64,000 nt of DNA from VRUE01 sp963698085. Its GTDB lineage: Bacteria; Actinomycetota; Thermoleophilia; Solirubrobacterales; 70-9. The stretch lies in NCBI GenBank assembly GCA_963698085.1, contig OY969122.1, positions 2,356,001 through 2,420,000 of the forward strand, given 5' to 3'. Every line of letters begins with the position of its first letter. The first letter of the stretch is position 1. This document shows positions 1-8,283 of the stretch, piece after piece. The notes under the pieces were generated by a model. The model worked only from the letters and a program-made list of their open reading frames with translations. It did no database searches and was not told the DNA's origin. A program made the position numbers and the translations under genes.

Positions 1-193
1 TGAACGATGACCAGTAGTTGGGGATCTGGGCGAAGTTGCCGAGGATTGCGTCACGGCCGTGCGTTTCGCCCCCGAGCGGCAGCTCGTCCGAGGTGAGCCA
101 GGTCCCATCCTCAGCCAGCATCTCGCTCAGCGTCTCCATGTCGCCGCGGCCGAAGGCCTCATAGGCGGACCGGGCAGAGTCGACGTTGGACAT
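1..193 (-). CDS. SnoaL/NTF2-like protein, 3' part cut by window edge
   Basis: The 64 N-terminal codons of a minus-strand gene that runs off the left edge of the window. The start ATG is preceded by a strong GGAGGAAAC ribosome binding site. The peptide begins MSNVDSARSAYEAFGRGDME and continues with a pattern (short helix, acidic loop, 'GRDAILGNFAQIP') typical of nuclear-transport-factor-2-like folds of the SnoaL group, small cone-shaped proteins that can be enzymes or ligand-binding domains. No substrate can be proposed. It is divergent from the thioredoxin-like gene, with about 100 bp between the two starts. Family assignment is moderately secure; function is unknown. Confidence 0.6.
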   Translation of the reverse strand, partial: MSNVDSARSAYEAFGRGDMETLSEMLAEDGTWLTSDELPLGGETHGRDAILGNFAQIPNYWSSF

Positions 194-277
194 GTTTCCT
201 CCTTCGGTGGAAATTCCCCGCCCAAGGAGACCGTACGCCGATCGCGAGGTGTCCGCAAGCCTCCAATTACGGCCATC

Positions 278-283
278 TAATCT
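278..283 (+). promoter_or_regulatory. -10 box, leaderless-type promoter of the thioredoxin-like gene
   Basis: TAATCT lies 7 nt before the ATG at 291 and there is no ribosome binding site in between, so transcription would start at or next to the start codon. The same spacing is seen before many other genes in this window. Confidence 0.45.
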
Positions 284-290
284 GCTGGGC

Positions 291-1028
291 ATGGCCATTG
301 AGGTGACCGAGGAGAGCTTCGAACGCGAGGTGGTCGAGCGCTCGCGGCAGGTTCCGGTCGTGGTCGACTTCTGGGCCGAGTGGTGCGGGCCGTGTCGGAC
401 GTTGACGCCGGCACTGGAAGCGGCGGAGAAAGCTCGGGACGGCAAGGTCGTGCTGGCCAAGGTCGACGTCGACGCGAACCAGGTGCTGGCGGCGCGCTAC
501 GGCGTGCAGGGGATACCCGCGGTCAAGGCGTTCCGCGACGGAGGAGTGACGGGCGAGTTCGTCGGCGCCGTGCCGAAGGCCAAAGTCGAGGAGCTGTTCG
601 ACTCGCTGGTTCCCTCGCGCGCCGACGAGCTGCTCGCCAGGGGCGACGAGCTCTCGCTGCGCGAGGCGGCCGAGCTCGAGCCGCGCCGCGCCGACATCGC
701 CGCCGCGCTCGCCAAGGCGCGGTTGGAGCGGGGTGCCGAGGACGAGGCGATGGAAGCGGTTGAGGGACACGAGGGGGACTTCGGGGCAGAAGGCACCGCA
801 GCCAGGATCCGCCTGGCAAGGAAGGGCATCGGCAGCGAGGCGTTTGCCAGCCTCGATCGCGGCGACCGCGAGGCGGCGCTCGATGCCCTGCTCGGCGAGC
901 TCGAGACGGCCGGTGAGGAGGAGCGCGAGGATCTGCGCCGCGCCATCATCGGCATCCTCAGCGAAGCCGACCCGGCCGATCCAAAGGCCCGCGAATACCG
1001 CAAGCGGCTCGCCGCGGCTCTCTACTGA
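291..1028 (+). CDS. Thioredoxin-domain co-chaperone, CnoX/YbbN-like
   Basis: A 245-residue cytoplasmic protein. Residues about 1-107 form a thioredoxin fold with an intact redox motif WCGPC near residue 32 and the cis-proline loop 'GIPAVKAF'. Residues about 115-245 are a helical, Ala/Glu-rich tail with TPR-like spacing ('ADELLARGDELSLREAAELE', 'GDREAALDALLGEL'). That architecture is the one of YbbN/CnoX, a thioredoxin-like holdase that protects proteins during oxidative stress and hands them to chaperones. E. coli CnoX has lost the usual WCGPC, whereas here both cysteines are kept, so thiol-disulfide activity is plausible. The start at 291 is chosen because the homologous region begins here; the frame is open upstream to 186. 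Confidence 0.8.
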   Translation: MAIEVTEESFEREVVERSRQVPVVVDFWAEWCGPCRTLTPALEAAEKARDGKVVLAKVDVDANQVLAARYGVQGIPAVKAFRDGGVTGEFVGAVPKAKVEELFDSLVPSRADELLARGDELSLREAAELEPRRADIAAALAKARLERGAEDEAMEAVEGHEGDFGAEGTAARIRLARKGIGSEAFASLDRGDREAALDALLGELETAGEEEREDLRRAIIGILSEADPADPKAREYRKRLAAALY

Positions 1029-1097
1029 GGCAAAGATGTTGCAGAAAAGTCACTTTGCACGCGCCACATGCGCGTCAAGCCGCCCTACGGTCGGGGA

Positions 1098-1313
1098 ATG
1101 GTTCCGTCTGCTGTGTTTCCGAACTTCGCCGAACCCTCCACGATCGGGCTCGGGGCGATCATCGGCGGGTTCATCGGACATACGACAGCCTGGATCGGGG
1201 GCGGGGATGAGGACGCCCGGATATGGCAGTCGGTCGTGGGCAGCTATTACGGCACGGCGATCGCCATCGGCCTTTACCTGCTGACAAATGTCCGAGCCAT
1301 GGGTATCCTCTGA
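1098..1313 (+). CDS. Small hypothetical membrane protein
   Basis: A 71-residue protein that I do not recognise. It contains two hydrophobic Gly/Ala-rich stretches ('GLGAIIGGFIGHTTAWIGGG' and 'GSYYGTAIAIGLYLL') compatible with two membrane helices separated by an acidic loop. The frame is open from an ATG at 1068; the ATG at 1098 is preferred because a GGGG stretch lies just before it. It is followed after 3 nt by another small membrane protein, which suggests a two-gene unit. Coding status rests on frame and hydrophobicity only. Confidence 0.4.
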   Translation: MVPSAVFPNFAEPSTIGLGAIIGGFIGHTTAWIGGGDEDARIWQSVVGSYYGTAIAIGLYLLTNVRAMGIL

Positions 1314-1316
1314 GTC

Positions 1317-1535
1317 ATGTTTAGGACCTGGGCAATTCCTTACGGCGTCGCTATGGCGATCCTTGCGCCCCTGATCCTGGTTTGGAACGCTCCCGCCTGG
1401 GGCCGGGGTGCCATGTGGGCGATCTTCGTCGCCGTTCTCGCCTCGACCTACTGTCTTCATCTCTGGATGGAAGATCGCGAGATCGCCAAGCGCGAGACCG
1501 GCTCGAATCGGGATCGCAGCCACCGTACGCGCTAG
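1317..1535 (+). CDS. Small hypothetical membrane protein
   Basis: A 72-residue protein of unknown function. Two predicted membrane helices ('IPYGVAMAILAPLILVWNAP' and 'GAMWAIFVAVLASTYCLHLW') are followed by a charged, Arg-rich cytoplasmic tail of about 20 residues. It starts 3 nt after the preceding small membrane protein and ends 44 nt before murD, so it could be co-transcribed with the cell-wall cluster. No motif points to a biochemical role. Confidence 0.45.
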   Translation: MFRTWAIPYGVAMAILAPLILVWNAPAWGRGAMWAIFVAVLASTYCLHLWMEDREIAKRETGSNRDRSHRTR

Positions 1536-1579
1536 CCGTCTTGACAGGAGGCAGCCGCGGCGGTCGCGAATATGTGGCG

Positions 1580-2947
1580 ATGAGCGTTCCGCCGCCCCGT
1601 AAGCCCCGTCCGCCGCTGCCGGCGGGACCGTTTCTGGTCGTTGGGCTGGCCCGCTCGGGGATCGCAGCCGCGCGGTTGCTCGCCGGGCGGGGGGAGGTCG
1701 TGCGGGGGGTCGATTCCGGGCACCCCGAGGGCGCGGCAGGGCTTGCCGCTGCGGGCGTCGAAGTTGTCCTGGATACGGATGGATTGGCTCAGCTGGACGG
1801 AATTCGGACCCTCGTCAAGAGCCCGGGCGTGCCCCGGGAGGCGCCGGTGATCGCCGCGGCGTTGGAGCGGGGAATCGATGTGATCGGCGAGCTCGAGCTC
1901 GCCTGGCAGGCGATTCCCAACCGCTTCCTGGCGGTGACCGGAACGAACGGCAAGACGACGACGGTCGAGCTGCTCGGCCACCTCTACCGCACCGCCGGCG
2001 AGCCCGTCGCCGTCGCCGGCAACGTCGGCACGCCGCTCTCCTCGCTGACCGGCACGATCGACGCCGACGCGACCGTCGTCTGCGAGGCGTCCAGCTTCCA
2101 GCTCGAGGACACCGCCGCCTTCGCACCGGAGTGCGCCGTCTTCCTCAACCTCGCGCCCGATCATCTCGATCGTCACGCCGACCTCGACGCCTACCTGGCG
2201 GCAAAGCTGCGCATCTTCGCCAACCAGGGCAACGATGACCTCGCCGTCTACAACGCCGACGACCCCGCCCTAGCCGGGGCCGACCTCGGCGGCTGCGCGC
2301 GCCGCGTCGCCTTCTGCCGCGGCGCCGCCCCCGAGTGCGAGGTGGCGCTCGCCGAGGGCACGATCTTCCACGATGGGGAACCGCTGCTCGCGACCGAGGA
2401 GCTCGGGCTCTTCGGTGAGCACAACGTCGCCAATGCGCTCGCCGCGGCGAGCGCGGCGCTCGCGATGGGCCTCGACCGGGACGCCGTCCGCGAGGGCCTG
2501 CGCAGCTTTGCCGGCGTCGCCCACCGGCTCGAGGTGGTTGCCGAGATCGACGGTGTCCGCTTCGTCAACGACTCGAAGGCGACCAATGTCGCCTCGGCGC
2601 TCGTCGGTATCGGCGCTTTCGATGGGGGCGTTCACGCGATCCTTGGCGGCAGCGAGAAGGGGGAACCCTTCGCGCCGCTGCTCGACCCGGTGCGCCAGCA
2701 CTGCACGGCTTGCTACCTGACCGGCGCCACGGCCGACCGGCTCGCGACCGAGCTCGCCCCGGTCCTCGCCGACGGCATCGAGCTGCATCGATGCGCCGAT
2801 CTCGATGACGCCGTGCGGCAGGCGGCTGCCGCGGCGGGCCCCGGCGGGGTCGTGCTGCTCTCACCCGCCTGTGCCAGCTTCGATGCCTTCGAGAACTTCG
2901 AACGGCGCGGCGATCGTTTCCGCGAGCTGGTCGAGGAGCTGGCGTGA
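1580..2947 (+). CDS. murD: UDP-N-acetylmuramoyl-L-alanine--D-glutamate ligase
   Basis: MurD adds D-glutamate to UDP-MurNAc-L-Ala in the cytoplasm, the second ATP-dependent ligation of peptidoglycan precursor synthesis. The 455-residue protein has the three Mur-ligase domains: an N-terminal Rossmann-like domain ('FLVVGLARSGIAAARLL'), the central ATPase domain with the P-loop 'VTGTNGKTTTVELLG' and 'NLAPDHLDRH', and the C-terminal domain with 'HRLEVVAEIDGVRFVNDSKA'. The ATG at 1580 fits the family N-terminus; a GTG two codons upstream is an alternative. The stop overlaps the GTG of ftsW by 4 nt, so the two are translationally coupled. The genes that normally precede murD (murE, murF, mraY) are not in the window. 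Confidence 0.95.
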   Translation: MSVPPPRKPRPPLPAGPFLVVGLARSGIAAARLLAGRGEVVRGVDSGHPEGAAGLAAAGVEVVLDTDGLAQLDGIRTLVKSPGVPREAPVIAAALERGIDVIGELELAWQAIPNRFLAVTGTNGKTTTVELLGHLYRTAGEPVAVAGNVGTPLSSLTGTIDADATVVCEASSFQLEDTAAFAPECAVFLNLAPDHLDRHADLDAYLAAKLRIFANQGNDDLAVYNADDPALAGADLGGCARRVAFCRGAAPECEVALAEGTIFHDGEPLLATEELGLFGEHNVANALAAASAALAMGLDRDAVREGLRSFAGVAHRLEVVAEIDGVRFVNDSKATNVASALVGIGAFDGGVHAILGGSEKGEPFAPLLDPVRQHCTACYLTGATADRLATELAPVLADGIELHRCADLDDAVRQAAAAAGPGGVVLLSPACASFDAFENFERRGDRFRELVEELA

Positions 2948-4302
2948 GCTCACACACTCTCTCTCTGCCCTGGTTGGGATCGAAGGGCAAAAAGACGAAG
3001 GCAAAGAAGCGCCGCGCCGCCAGCCTGCCGGCCGAGTACAACCTGCTGCTGACGGCGACCCTCTGCCTGCTCGCCTTCGGCGCGGTCATGGTCTTCTCGG
3101 CCAGCTCGACCACGCGCGTGCTCAGCGACGGCGGCCTCTCCGACAGCGCTTTCTACCTGATGCGGACCCTGCTCTTCGGCGCCGTCGGGCTGCTGGTCAT
3201 GCACCTCACCGCGCGCCACGGGCTGCAGCTGTTCCGCCGGCTCACCCCGTTGATCCTCGGCGTCTCCTTCTTCCTGTTGCTCGTCGTGCTCGTCGCCGGC
3301 ACCAACGTCAATGGCTCCAGTCGTTGGATCGGCTCGGGCTTCCTGCAGATCCAGCCTTCAGAGCTGGCCAAGGTGGCGCTGATCCTCTATGCCGCCGATC
3401 TGCTGGCGCGAAAACCGAAGCGGGTGCGCTCGCTCGAGGGACTGATGCCGTTCTTGCTCGTCGTCGGCGCCGCCGCGTTGCTGATCGTCGCCGAGCCCGA
3501 CCTGGGGACGACGATGGTCGTCACCTTCGCGGTCGCCGCGACCCTCCTCGCCGCCGGCGCCCGTCTGCGCGATCTCGCCCTGATCGGCGTCGTGCTCGCC
3601 TGCTTCGCCCTGCTGATGACGGTGATCGAGCCCTACCGGATGGCGCGCCTGACCGGCTTCCTCAACCCTGGCGCCGACGCCAGCGGCGCCGGCTTCCAGG
3701 CGGCGCAAGCCAAGATCGCGCTCGGCTCGGGTGGACTCTTCGGGGTCGGGATCGGCAACGGCGTCCAGAAGGCCTTCTACTTGCCGGAGGCTCACACCGA
3801 CATGATCTCGGCGGTGATCGGCGAGGAGCTGGGCCTGGTCGGGATCCTCGGCGTCGTTGGTCTCTTCTCGCTCTTCGGCTACGCCGGCCTGCAGATCGCC
3901 AAGAAAGCAAAGGACAGCTACGGCAAGCTGCTCGTTGCCGGACTGACCTCGCTCGTCCTCGTCCAGGCGACGATCAACCTCTTCGCCGTGATGGGCCTGG
4001 CGCCGCTGACCGGCGTGCCGCTCCCCTTCGTCTCCTACGGAAACAGCAGTTTGATGACGACCCTGTTCGCGGTGGGCCTGATCCTCAACGTCGCCCGCGG
4101 GGGGACCGCCCGCGCTGGCAAACTGCGGGTCGTCGAGGGCGGACGCAAGCCCGCGCGCGCAAAAACGCGATCGAGCAGTGCCGGTGGAAGGAGCCGATCG
4201 AAGGGTGCACGAGCCAGGAGTCGCGAGAGTGGTGGTGGCAGCCGGGGGAACGGCCGGTCACGTCGTGCCGGCCATGGCGGTCGCCGACGAGCTTCGGGCT
4301 AG
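2944..4302 (+). CDS. ftsW: Peptidoglycan glycosyltransferase FtsW (SEDS family)
   Basis: A polytopic membrane protein that polymerises lipid II into septal glycan strands together with a class B penicillin-binding protein. The 452-residue sequence shows about ten hydrophobic segments starting at residue 30, and the SEDS signatures 'GSSRWIGSGFLQIQPSELAK' and 'GVPLPFVSYGNSSLM'. A lysine/arginine-rich N-terminal tail (residues 12-26) and a 70-residue basic, Ser/Arg/Gly-rich C-terminal tail lie on the cytoplasmic side. The end of that tail overlaps the beginning of murG by 74-125 bp depending on the murG start, so the tail sequence may partly reflect constraint from murG. Confidence 0.95.
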   Translation: MSSHTLSLPWLGSKGKKTKAKKRRAASLPAEYNLLLTATLCLLAFGAVMVFSASSTTRVLSDGGLSDSAFYLMRTLLFGAVGLLVMHLTARHGLQLFRRLTPLILGVSFFLLLVVLVAGTNVNGSSRWIGSGFLQIQPSELAKVALILYAADLLARKPKRVRSLEGLMPFLLVVGAAALLIVAEPDLGTTMVVTFAVAATLLAAGARLRDLALIGVVLACFALLMTVIEPYRMARLTGFLNPGADASGAGFQAAQAKIALGSGGLFGVGIGNGVQKAFYLPEAHTDMISAVIGEELGLVGILGVVGLFSLFGYAGLQIAKKAKDSYGKLLVAGLTSLVLVQATINLFAVMGLAPLTGVPLPFVSYGNSSLMTTLFAVGLILNVARGGTARAGKLRVVEGGRKPARAKTRSSSAGGRSRSKGARARSRESGGGSRGNGRSRRAGHGGRRRASG

Positions 4303-5302
4303 CGGCGCCACGGTCTCTTTCCTCGGCACGCGCGAGCGGATCGAGGCCGACCTGGTGCCCGCGGCAGGCTACGAGATCGACTTCCTCAAGGTGCGTGGTA
4401 TCGACCGCGGCAATCGCTTGCGCGGGGCGCTGGCCGGAGTCGAGGCGATCGCCGCCGTCGGCACCGCGTCAAGGGTTCTCCGCCATCGTCGCCCCGACGT
4501 GGTGATGGGCGGCGGCGGCTTCGTCGCCGGCCCCGCGGGCCTCGCCGCGGTGTTGGGCCGCACGCCGCTCGTCCTTACCGAGGCCGACAGCCACCTCGGC
4601 CTCGCCAACCGCCTGCTGGCTGGCCGAGCGCGGCGGGTCTGCCTCGCTTTTCCGATCCCCGGCCGAGAGGGCGAGCGCTACACGGTCACCGGGCGGCCGG
4701 TCCCGGCAGCTGTACTGGCGGCCGATCGCGTTGCCGCCCGCGAGCGGTTTGGGATCAGGCCCGGCGCGCGCTGCCTGCTGGTCATGGGCGGCAGCCAGGG
4801 GGCGCGCTCGATCAACGAGTGCGCGATCGCGGCATTCGCCGAGCGAGCCGGCCGTGACTTTGACGTCGTCCACCTCGCCGGTCAGCGCGACTTCGCCGCC
4901 TTACAGGAACGCCTGGCGAGTGCCTCCCACAGCCAGCGCTACACCCTGCTCGCCTACGAGCCCGATCTGGGCGACTGCCTGGCGGCCTGCGACCTTGTGC
5001 TCGGCCGCTCAGGGGGGTCTATCTTCGAGCTGACCGCAGCGGGCCGGCCGGCCGTGCTGGTCCCCTATCCGCACGCCGCCGCTGGCCACCAGGAGGGCAA
5101 CGCCGCCTGGATGGCCGAGGCCGGCGCCGCCGCGGTGATCCGCGACGATGAACTCGACGCTGAGCGCCTCGCCACCGAGGTCGCCAGCCTGCTGTGGGAT
5201 GACGAGCGGCTTGGGGCAATGGCCGCGGCCTCGGCGTCGTTGGCCAAGCCCGACGCGGCCCGCCGGATCGCCGACGAGGTTCTTGCGGCGGTGCGCCGAT
5301 GA
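4229..5302 (+). CDS. murG: UDP-GlcNAc--undecaprenyl-PP-MurNAc-pentapeptide GlcNAc transferase
   Basis: MurG (GT family 28) adds GlcNAc to lipid I to make lipid II at the inner face of the membrane. The protein (357 residues from this start) has the N-terminal 'AAGGTAGHVVPAMAVADEL' loop that contacts the lipid diphosphate, 'GGGGFVAGPAG', and the C-terminal UDP-GlcNAc site 'GRSGGSIFELTAAGRPAVLV' followed by 'HQEGNA'. I chose the GTG at 4229 because AGGAG lies 8 nt before it and the protein then begins right at the first beta strand; GTG codons at 4205 and 4178 are in-frame alternatives. It overlaps ftsW upstream and murC downstream (ATGA). Confidence 0.93.
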   Translation: MVVAAGGTAGHVVPAMAVADELRASGATVSFLGTRERIEADLVPAAGYEIDFLKVRGIDRGNRLRGALAGVEAIAAVGTASRVLRHRRPDVVMGGGGFVAGPAGLAAVLGRTPLVLTEADSHLGLANRLLAGRARRVCLAFPIPGREGERYTVTGRPVPAAVLAADRVAARERFGIRPGARCLLVMGGSQGARSINECAIAAFAERAGRDFDVVHLAGQRDFAALQERLASASHSQRYTLLAYEPDLGDCLAACDLVLGRSGGSIFELTAAGRPAVLVPYPHAAAGHQEGNAAWMAEAGAAAVIRDDELDAERLATEVASLLWDDERLGAMAAASASLAKPDAARRIADEVLAAVRR

Positions 5303-6621
5303 CCGATTGGGCCAAGCGCCGGCTCCACTTCATCGGCATCGGCGGTGCCGGGATGAGCGGGCTGGCGCTGGTCTGCAACGAGCTGGGGGCAAGCGTGAGC
5401 GGCAGCGACCGGGCCGACTCCTCCTACACGGAGCGCCTGCGTGCGGCCGGCGTCGAGCCCGCGGTCGGCCACGACGCCGCCAACCTGCCGGAGGGGGTCG
5501 AGGTGGTCGTCTCCACCGCGATCGGCGACGACAACCCGGAGCTGAGGTTCGCGAACGAGCGGGGCCTTGCCGTCCGCCATCGTGGCGAGCTACTCGCCGA
5601 GCTCTGCGCCGAGAAGCGCCTGATCGCGATCGCCGGCACGCACGGCAAGACGACGACCACCGCAATGTTGGCCTGGGCGCTGCGTGAGATTGGCGCCGAC
5701 CCCGCCTTCTTCGTCGGCGGCGAGGTGCCGGGGCTGGGCCCGGACGGGGCCGCGGCGAACGCAGGCTGGGGCAAGGGGGAGTGGGTCGTCGCCGAGGCGG
5801 ACGAGAGCGACGGCAGTTTCCTCGAGCTCAAGCCAGAGATCGCCGTCGTCACCAATGTCGAGATGGACCACCACTCGCGTTGGGGGTCGGAGTCCGAGTT
5901 GCGCGCCGCCTTCGCCCGATTCGCCGCCAAGGCGAAGGCGGTCGTTCACCCCGTGGGGGACGAGCGCTGCATTGACCCCGCTATACGTGGTCAACGCAGC
6001 GCTCGCGCCTTTGCCTCCGGTTCACCGGGACCATCCGAGCTGGGGCTCTCGATTCCCGGCCGGCATAACGTCCTCAACGCTCGCGCGGCCCTTGCCGCTG
6101 CCGAGCTCGCCGGCTTCGACCCCGGTGCGGTTGCCGCTGGCCTCACCGGCTTTCCCGGCGTCCACCGCCGGCTCGAGCTGAAGGGCGAGCGCGACGGCGC
6201 CCGTATCTACGACGACTACGCCCACCACCCGACCGAGGTGCGGGCGGCGCTTGAGGCACTGCGCGGGTTGGAACCCTCGCGACTGGTGGTCGCCTTCCAA
6301 CCGCACCTCTACTCGCGCACCAAGGTGTTTGCCGAGCAGTTCGGCGCTGCGCTGGCGCTGGCCGACGAAGTCGTCGTGCTCGATGTCTACGCGGCGCGGG
6401 AGCAGCCGGTCGGCGATCTGGCCGGCGTCAGCGGTCTCGACGTCGCCCGCGCGGCCGCGGACAGGATGGGGGGTAGACCAGTTCTCTGGGCGCCGACCCT
6501 GGCGCAGGCCGAGGCGGCGCTTGAGTCACGCCTTGCACCGGGTGCGGCTCTGGTCACCGTCGGTGCCGGCGACGTCTTCAAGATCGGCGAGGCGCTGGTC
6601 GGAAACGGAGCGGTGAGATGA
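5299..6621 (+). CDS. murC: UDP-N-acetylmuramate--L-alanine ligase
   Basis: MurC joins L-alanine to UDP-MurNAc, the first step of the stem peptide. The 440-residue protein has the N-terminal 'HFIGIGGAGMSGLALV' UDP-binding loop, the P-loop 'IAGTHGKTTTTAMLAWALRE', 'EADESDGSFL', 'VTNVEMDHHSRWGS' and the C-terminal 'IYDDYAHHPTEV'. It overlaps murG and murB by 4 nt on each side. Residues about 221-236, where MurC proteins usually carry a longer strand-rich segment, are encoded by a near-perfect 45-bp palindrome (5961-6005), and the central domain is shorter than usual there. The catalytic motifs are intact, so the enzyme is expected to be active. Confidence 0.95.
   Translation: MTDWAKRRLHFIGIGGAGMSGLALVCNELGASVSGSDRADSSYTERLRAAGVEPAVGHDAANLPEGVEVVVSTAIGDDNPELRFANERGLAVRHRGELLAELCAEKRLIAIAGTHGKTTTTAMLAWALREIGADPAFFVGGEVPGLGPDGAAANAGWGKGEWVVAEADESDGSFLELKPEIAVVTNVEMDHHSRWGSESELRAAFARFAAKAKAVVHPVGDERCIDPAIRGQRSARAFASGSPGPSELGLSIPGRHNVLNARAALAAAELAGFDPGAVAAGLTGFPGVHRRLELKGERDGARIYDDYAHHPTEVRAALEALRGLEPSRLVVAFQPHLYSRTKVFAEQFGAALALADEVVVLDVYAAREQPVGDLAGVSGLDVARAAADRMGGRPVLWAPTLAQAEAALESRLAPGAALVTVGAGDVFKIGEALVGNGAVR
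5961..6005. repeat. Palindrome inside murC
   Basis: Arms 5961-5980 and 5986-6005 are complementary at 18 of 20 positions around a 5-nt CTATA loop. It is in frame with murC and encodes the variable residues 221-236. It is one of several in-frame palindromes in this window. Confidence 0.7.
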
Positions 6622-7529
6622 GTGCCCCAGCGGGAGTCGAACTGGAGTTCCCTCTCGCGCGGCTGACCACTGTGCGCACCGGTGGCGCCGCCGACTGGTT
6701 CGCGCGCCCCACCGATATAAGAGAGCTGGGCGAGCTACTTGCTTGGGCCGGGCACGAGGGAATCGGGATCGGGGTAGTTGGTTCCGGATCGAACCTGCTC
6801 GTCGCCGACGACGGCTTCCGTGGCCTGGTGCTGAAGCTCGATGGGAAGCTTGCCGCCGTTTCCCACGATCGCGAGCAGCTGCTCTGCGGAGGTGGAGCCC
6901 GTCTCCCCTCGGCGGCCGCCAAAGCAGCGGGCTGGGGCCTCTCCGGCCTTGAGTTCGGTGTCAACATTCCCGGCACGGTTGGCGGTGCGGTGAAGATGAA
7001 CGCCAACGCCTACGGCGGCCAGCTCGCTCGCGTGTTGGAGTGGGTGGACGTCTGCACGCCGACTGGGGCTGACCGTCGCACCCCCGAGCAGCTTGGCTTT
7101 GCCTACCGCAGCTCGAACCTGCGTGCCGAGGAAGTGGTTGCGGCCGCCTCGTTTAGGCTCGAGCTCGGCGACCCGGAGACGGTCAAGGTGACGATGGCGA
7201 AGATGCGGGAACGCCGCCACGAAGCGCAGCCGTCCGGCATCAAGACCTTCGGCTCGACCTTCAAGAATCCCGAGGACGAGCGCGCCGGCGGGCGCACCGC
7301 GGGACAGTTGCTGGAGGTCGCCGGATGCCGGGGCCTGCGCGTCGGTGGCGCCCGCTTTTCGGAGAAGCACGCGAACTTCGTCGAGAACATGGGGGAGGCG
7401 ACCACCGCCGACGTACTCGAGCTGATGGCGGCTGGCCGCCGACGTGTCTACGAGCGCTTCGGCGTGGCGCTGGAGCCGGAGGTGCAGCTCCTGGGCGACG
7501 TTCGCTGGCCGCAGGGGTGGCAGCTGTGA
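6618..7529 (+). CDS. murB: UDP-N-acetylenolpyruvoylglucosamine reductase
   Basis: MurB is the FAD- and NADPH-dependent reductase that turns UDP-GlcNAc-enolpyruvate into UDP-MurNAc. The 303-residue protein shows the FAD-binding segment 'TVRTGGAADWFARP', 'VVGSGSNLLVADDGFRG', 'GLEFGVNIPGTVGGAVKMNA' and the C-terminal 'KTFGSTFKNP' and 'GLRVGGARFSEKHANFVEN' motifs of the type IIa/IIb enzymes. It starts on the ATGA of murC and its stop overlaps the GTG of ftsQ. Its place between murC and ftsQ is the standard order of Gram-positive division clusters. Confidence 0.95.
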   Translation: MSAPAGVELEFPLARLTTVRTGGAADWFARPTDIRELGELLAWAGHEGIGIGVVGSGSNLLVADDGFRGLVLKLDGKLAAVSHDREQLLCGGGARLPSAAAKAAGWGLSGLEFGVNIPGTVGGAVKMNANAYGGQLARVLEWVDVCTPTGADRRTPEQLGFAYRSSNLRAEEVVAAASFRLELGDPETVKVTMAKMRERRHEAQPSGIKTFGSTFKNPEDERAGGRTAGQLLEVAGCRGLRVGGARFSEKHANFVENMGEATTADVLELMAAGRRRVYERFGVALEPEVQLLGDVRWPQGWQL

Positions 7530-8053
7530 GGCAGCGTGTGCTCGCTGCCGCCCTGGTCCTCGTCGCGCTGGGCGCCGTCTACTGGCTGCTGATCCGGGAC
7601 TCGACCGTCGAAGGCCAGTTGGAGATTCCGCAAGCGACGGCGACGATTGGGACTGGCTCTGACGCGATCGCGGTCGGCCCCGACGGGCAGATACTTGCCT
7701 GGCTGCCGATCTCCGAGGATCTGCAGCTGCCGTACTTACCGCTTGCCTCGCCCCCGCAGGGAGGGCAACTGGCCGGCCCCGTGCTGCAACAGGCTCGTGT
7801 TCTCGGCGCCGCCCCGGCGACCCTGCGGCCCTATATAGAGAGCAGCTATTTCGGTGAAAGCGGGGTGGACGTGAAACTCCGCTCGGGGATCGAATTGCGC
7901 TTCGGCGATGCCTCCCAGGCCGCGGCGAAGTGGCGGGCCGCCGCAGCGGTACTCGCCGACCCATCGATCACGGCGCTCGATTATGTCGACCTGCACGCAC
8001 CACGCCGCCCCGCCTTTGGTGGCTCTGGGCATACTCTTCCGCCCATCGAATGA
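7526..8053 (+). CDS. ftsQ: Short FtsQ/DivIB-like division protein without POTRA domain
   Basis: A bitopic membrane protein: three N-terminal residues, one transmembrane helix (about residues 4-22) and an extracytoplasmic domain. FtsQ/DivIB joins FtsB/L and helps activate septal synthesis. The C-terminal part matches the FtsQ beta domain: 'GPDGQILAWLPI', 'LPYLPL', 'KLRSGIELRFGD', 'KWRAAAAVLADPSITALDYV' and 'APRRPAFGG'. The position between murB and ftsZ supports the call. At 175 residues it is much shorter than usual (about 250-310). Only about 25 residues separate the helix from the beta domain, so the POTRA domain is missing. The GTG at 7526 overlaps the murB stop; no upstream start restores a POTRA. 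Confidence 0.75.
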   Translation: MRQRVLAAALVLVALGAVYWLLIRDSTVEGQLEIPQATATIGTGSDAIAVGPDGQILAWLPISEDLQLPYLPLASPPQGGQLAGPVLQQARVLGAAPATLRPYIESSYFGESGVDVKLRSGIELRFGDASQAAAKWRAAAAVLADPSITALDYVDLHAPRRPAFGGSGHTLPPIE

Positions 8054-8283
8054 ACCCTCAACCGTAGGGTTAGACTGGGCCAACTCTCAAGTAGCACTTT
8101 AGACTCCAGCCCTGCAGGATGTCTCCCGAGGGTTTGACAGAGTCCCGGAAATGCCCTACGTTGAGCGCAATTTCCGTGGTTGAGGAGTAAGCTTGAACCC
8201 TTAAGCCTCGCTGAAGCGTCGGACGGAATAAAGGCTCAACTCAAACGCCAGCCCTCGGGGCGGCGAGCTGGAGAAATCGGGAG
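8054..8283 (+). promoter_or_regulatory. ftsZ upstream region with a consensus promoter
   Basis: This 230-bp gap holds a very good sigma-70-type promoter: TTGACA at 8134-8139, a 17-bp spacer and TACGTT at 8157-8162, giving a 5' leader of about 115 nt. Further upstream, just after ftsQ, AACCCT and AGGGTT form a short inverted repeat around 7 nt, which may be a weak terminator or an operator. ftsZ therefore probably has its own transcription in addition to read-through from the mur genes. Confidence 0.7.

Noticed and set aside
1541..1576. TTGACA-based promoter of murD
   Set aside because: The only -10-like sequence (TATGTG at 1571) is 24 bp away, outside the usual spacer range.
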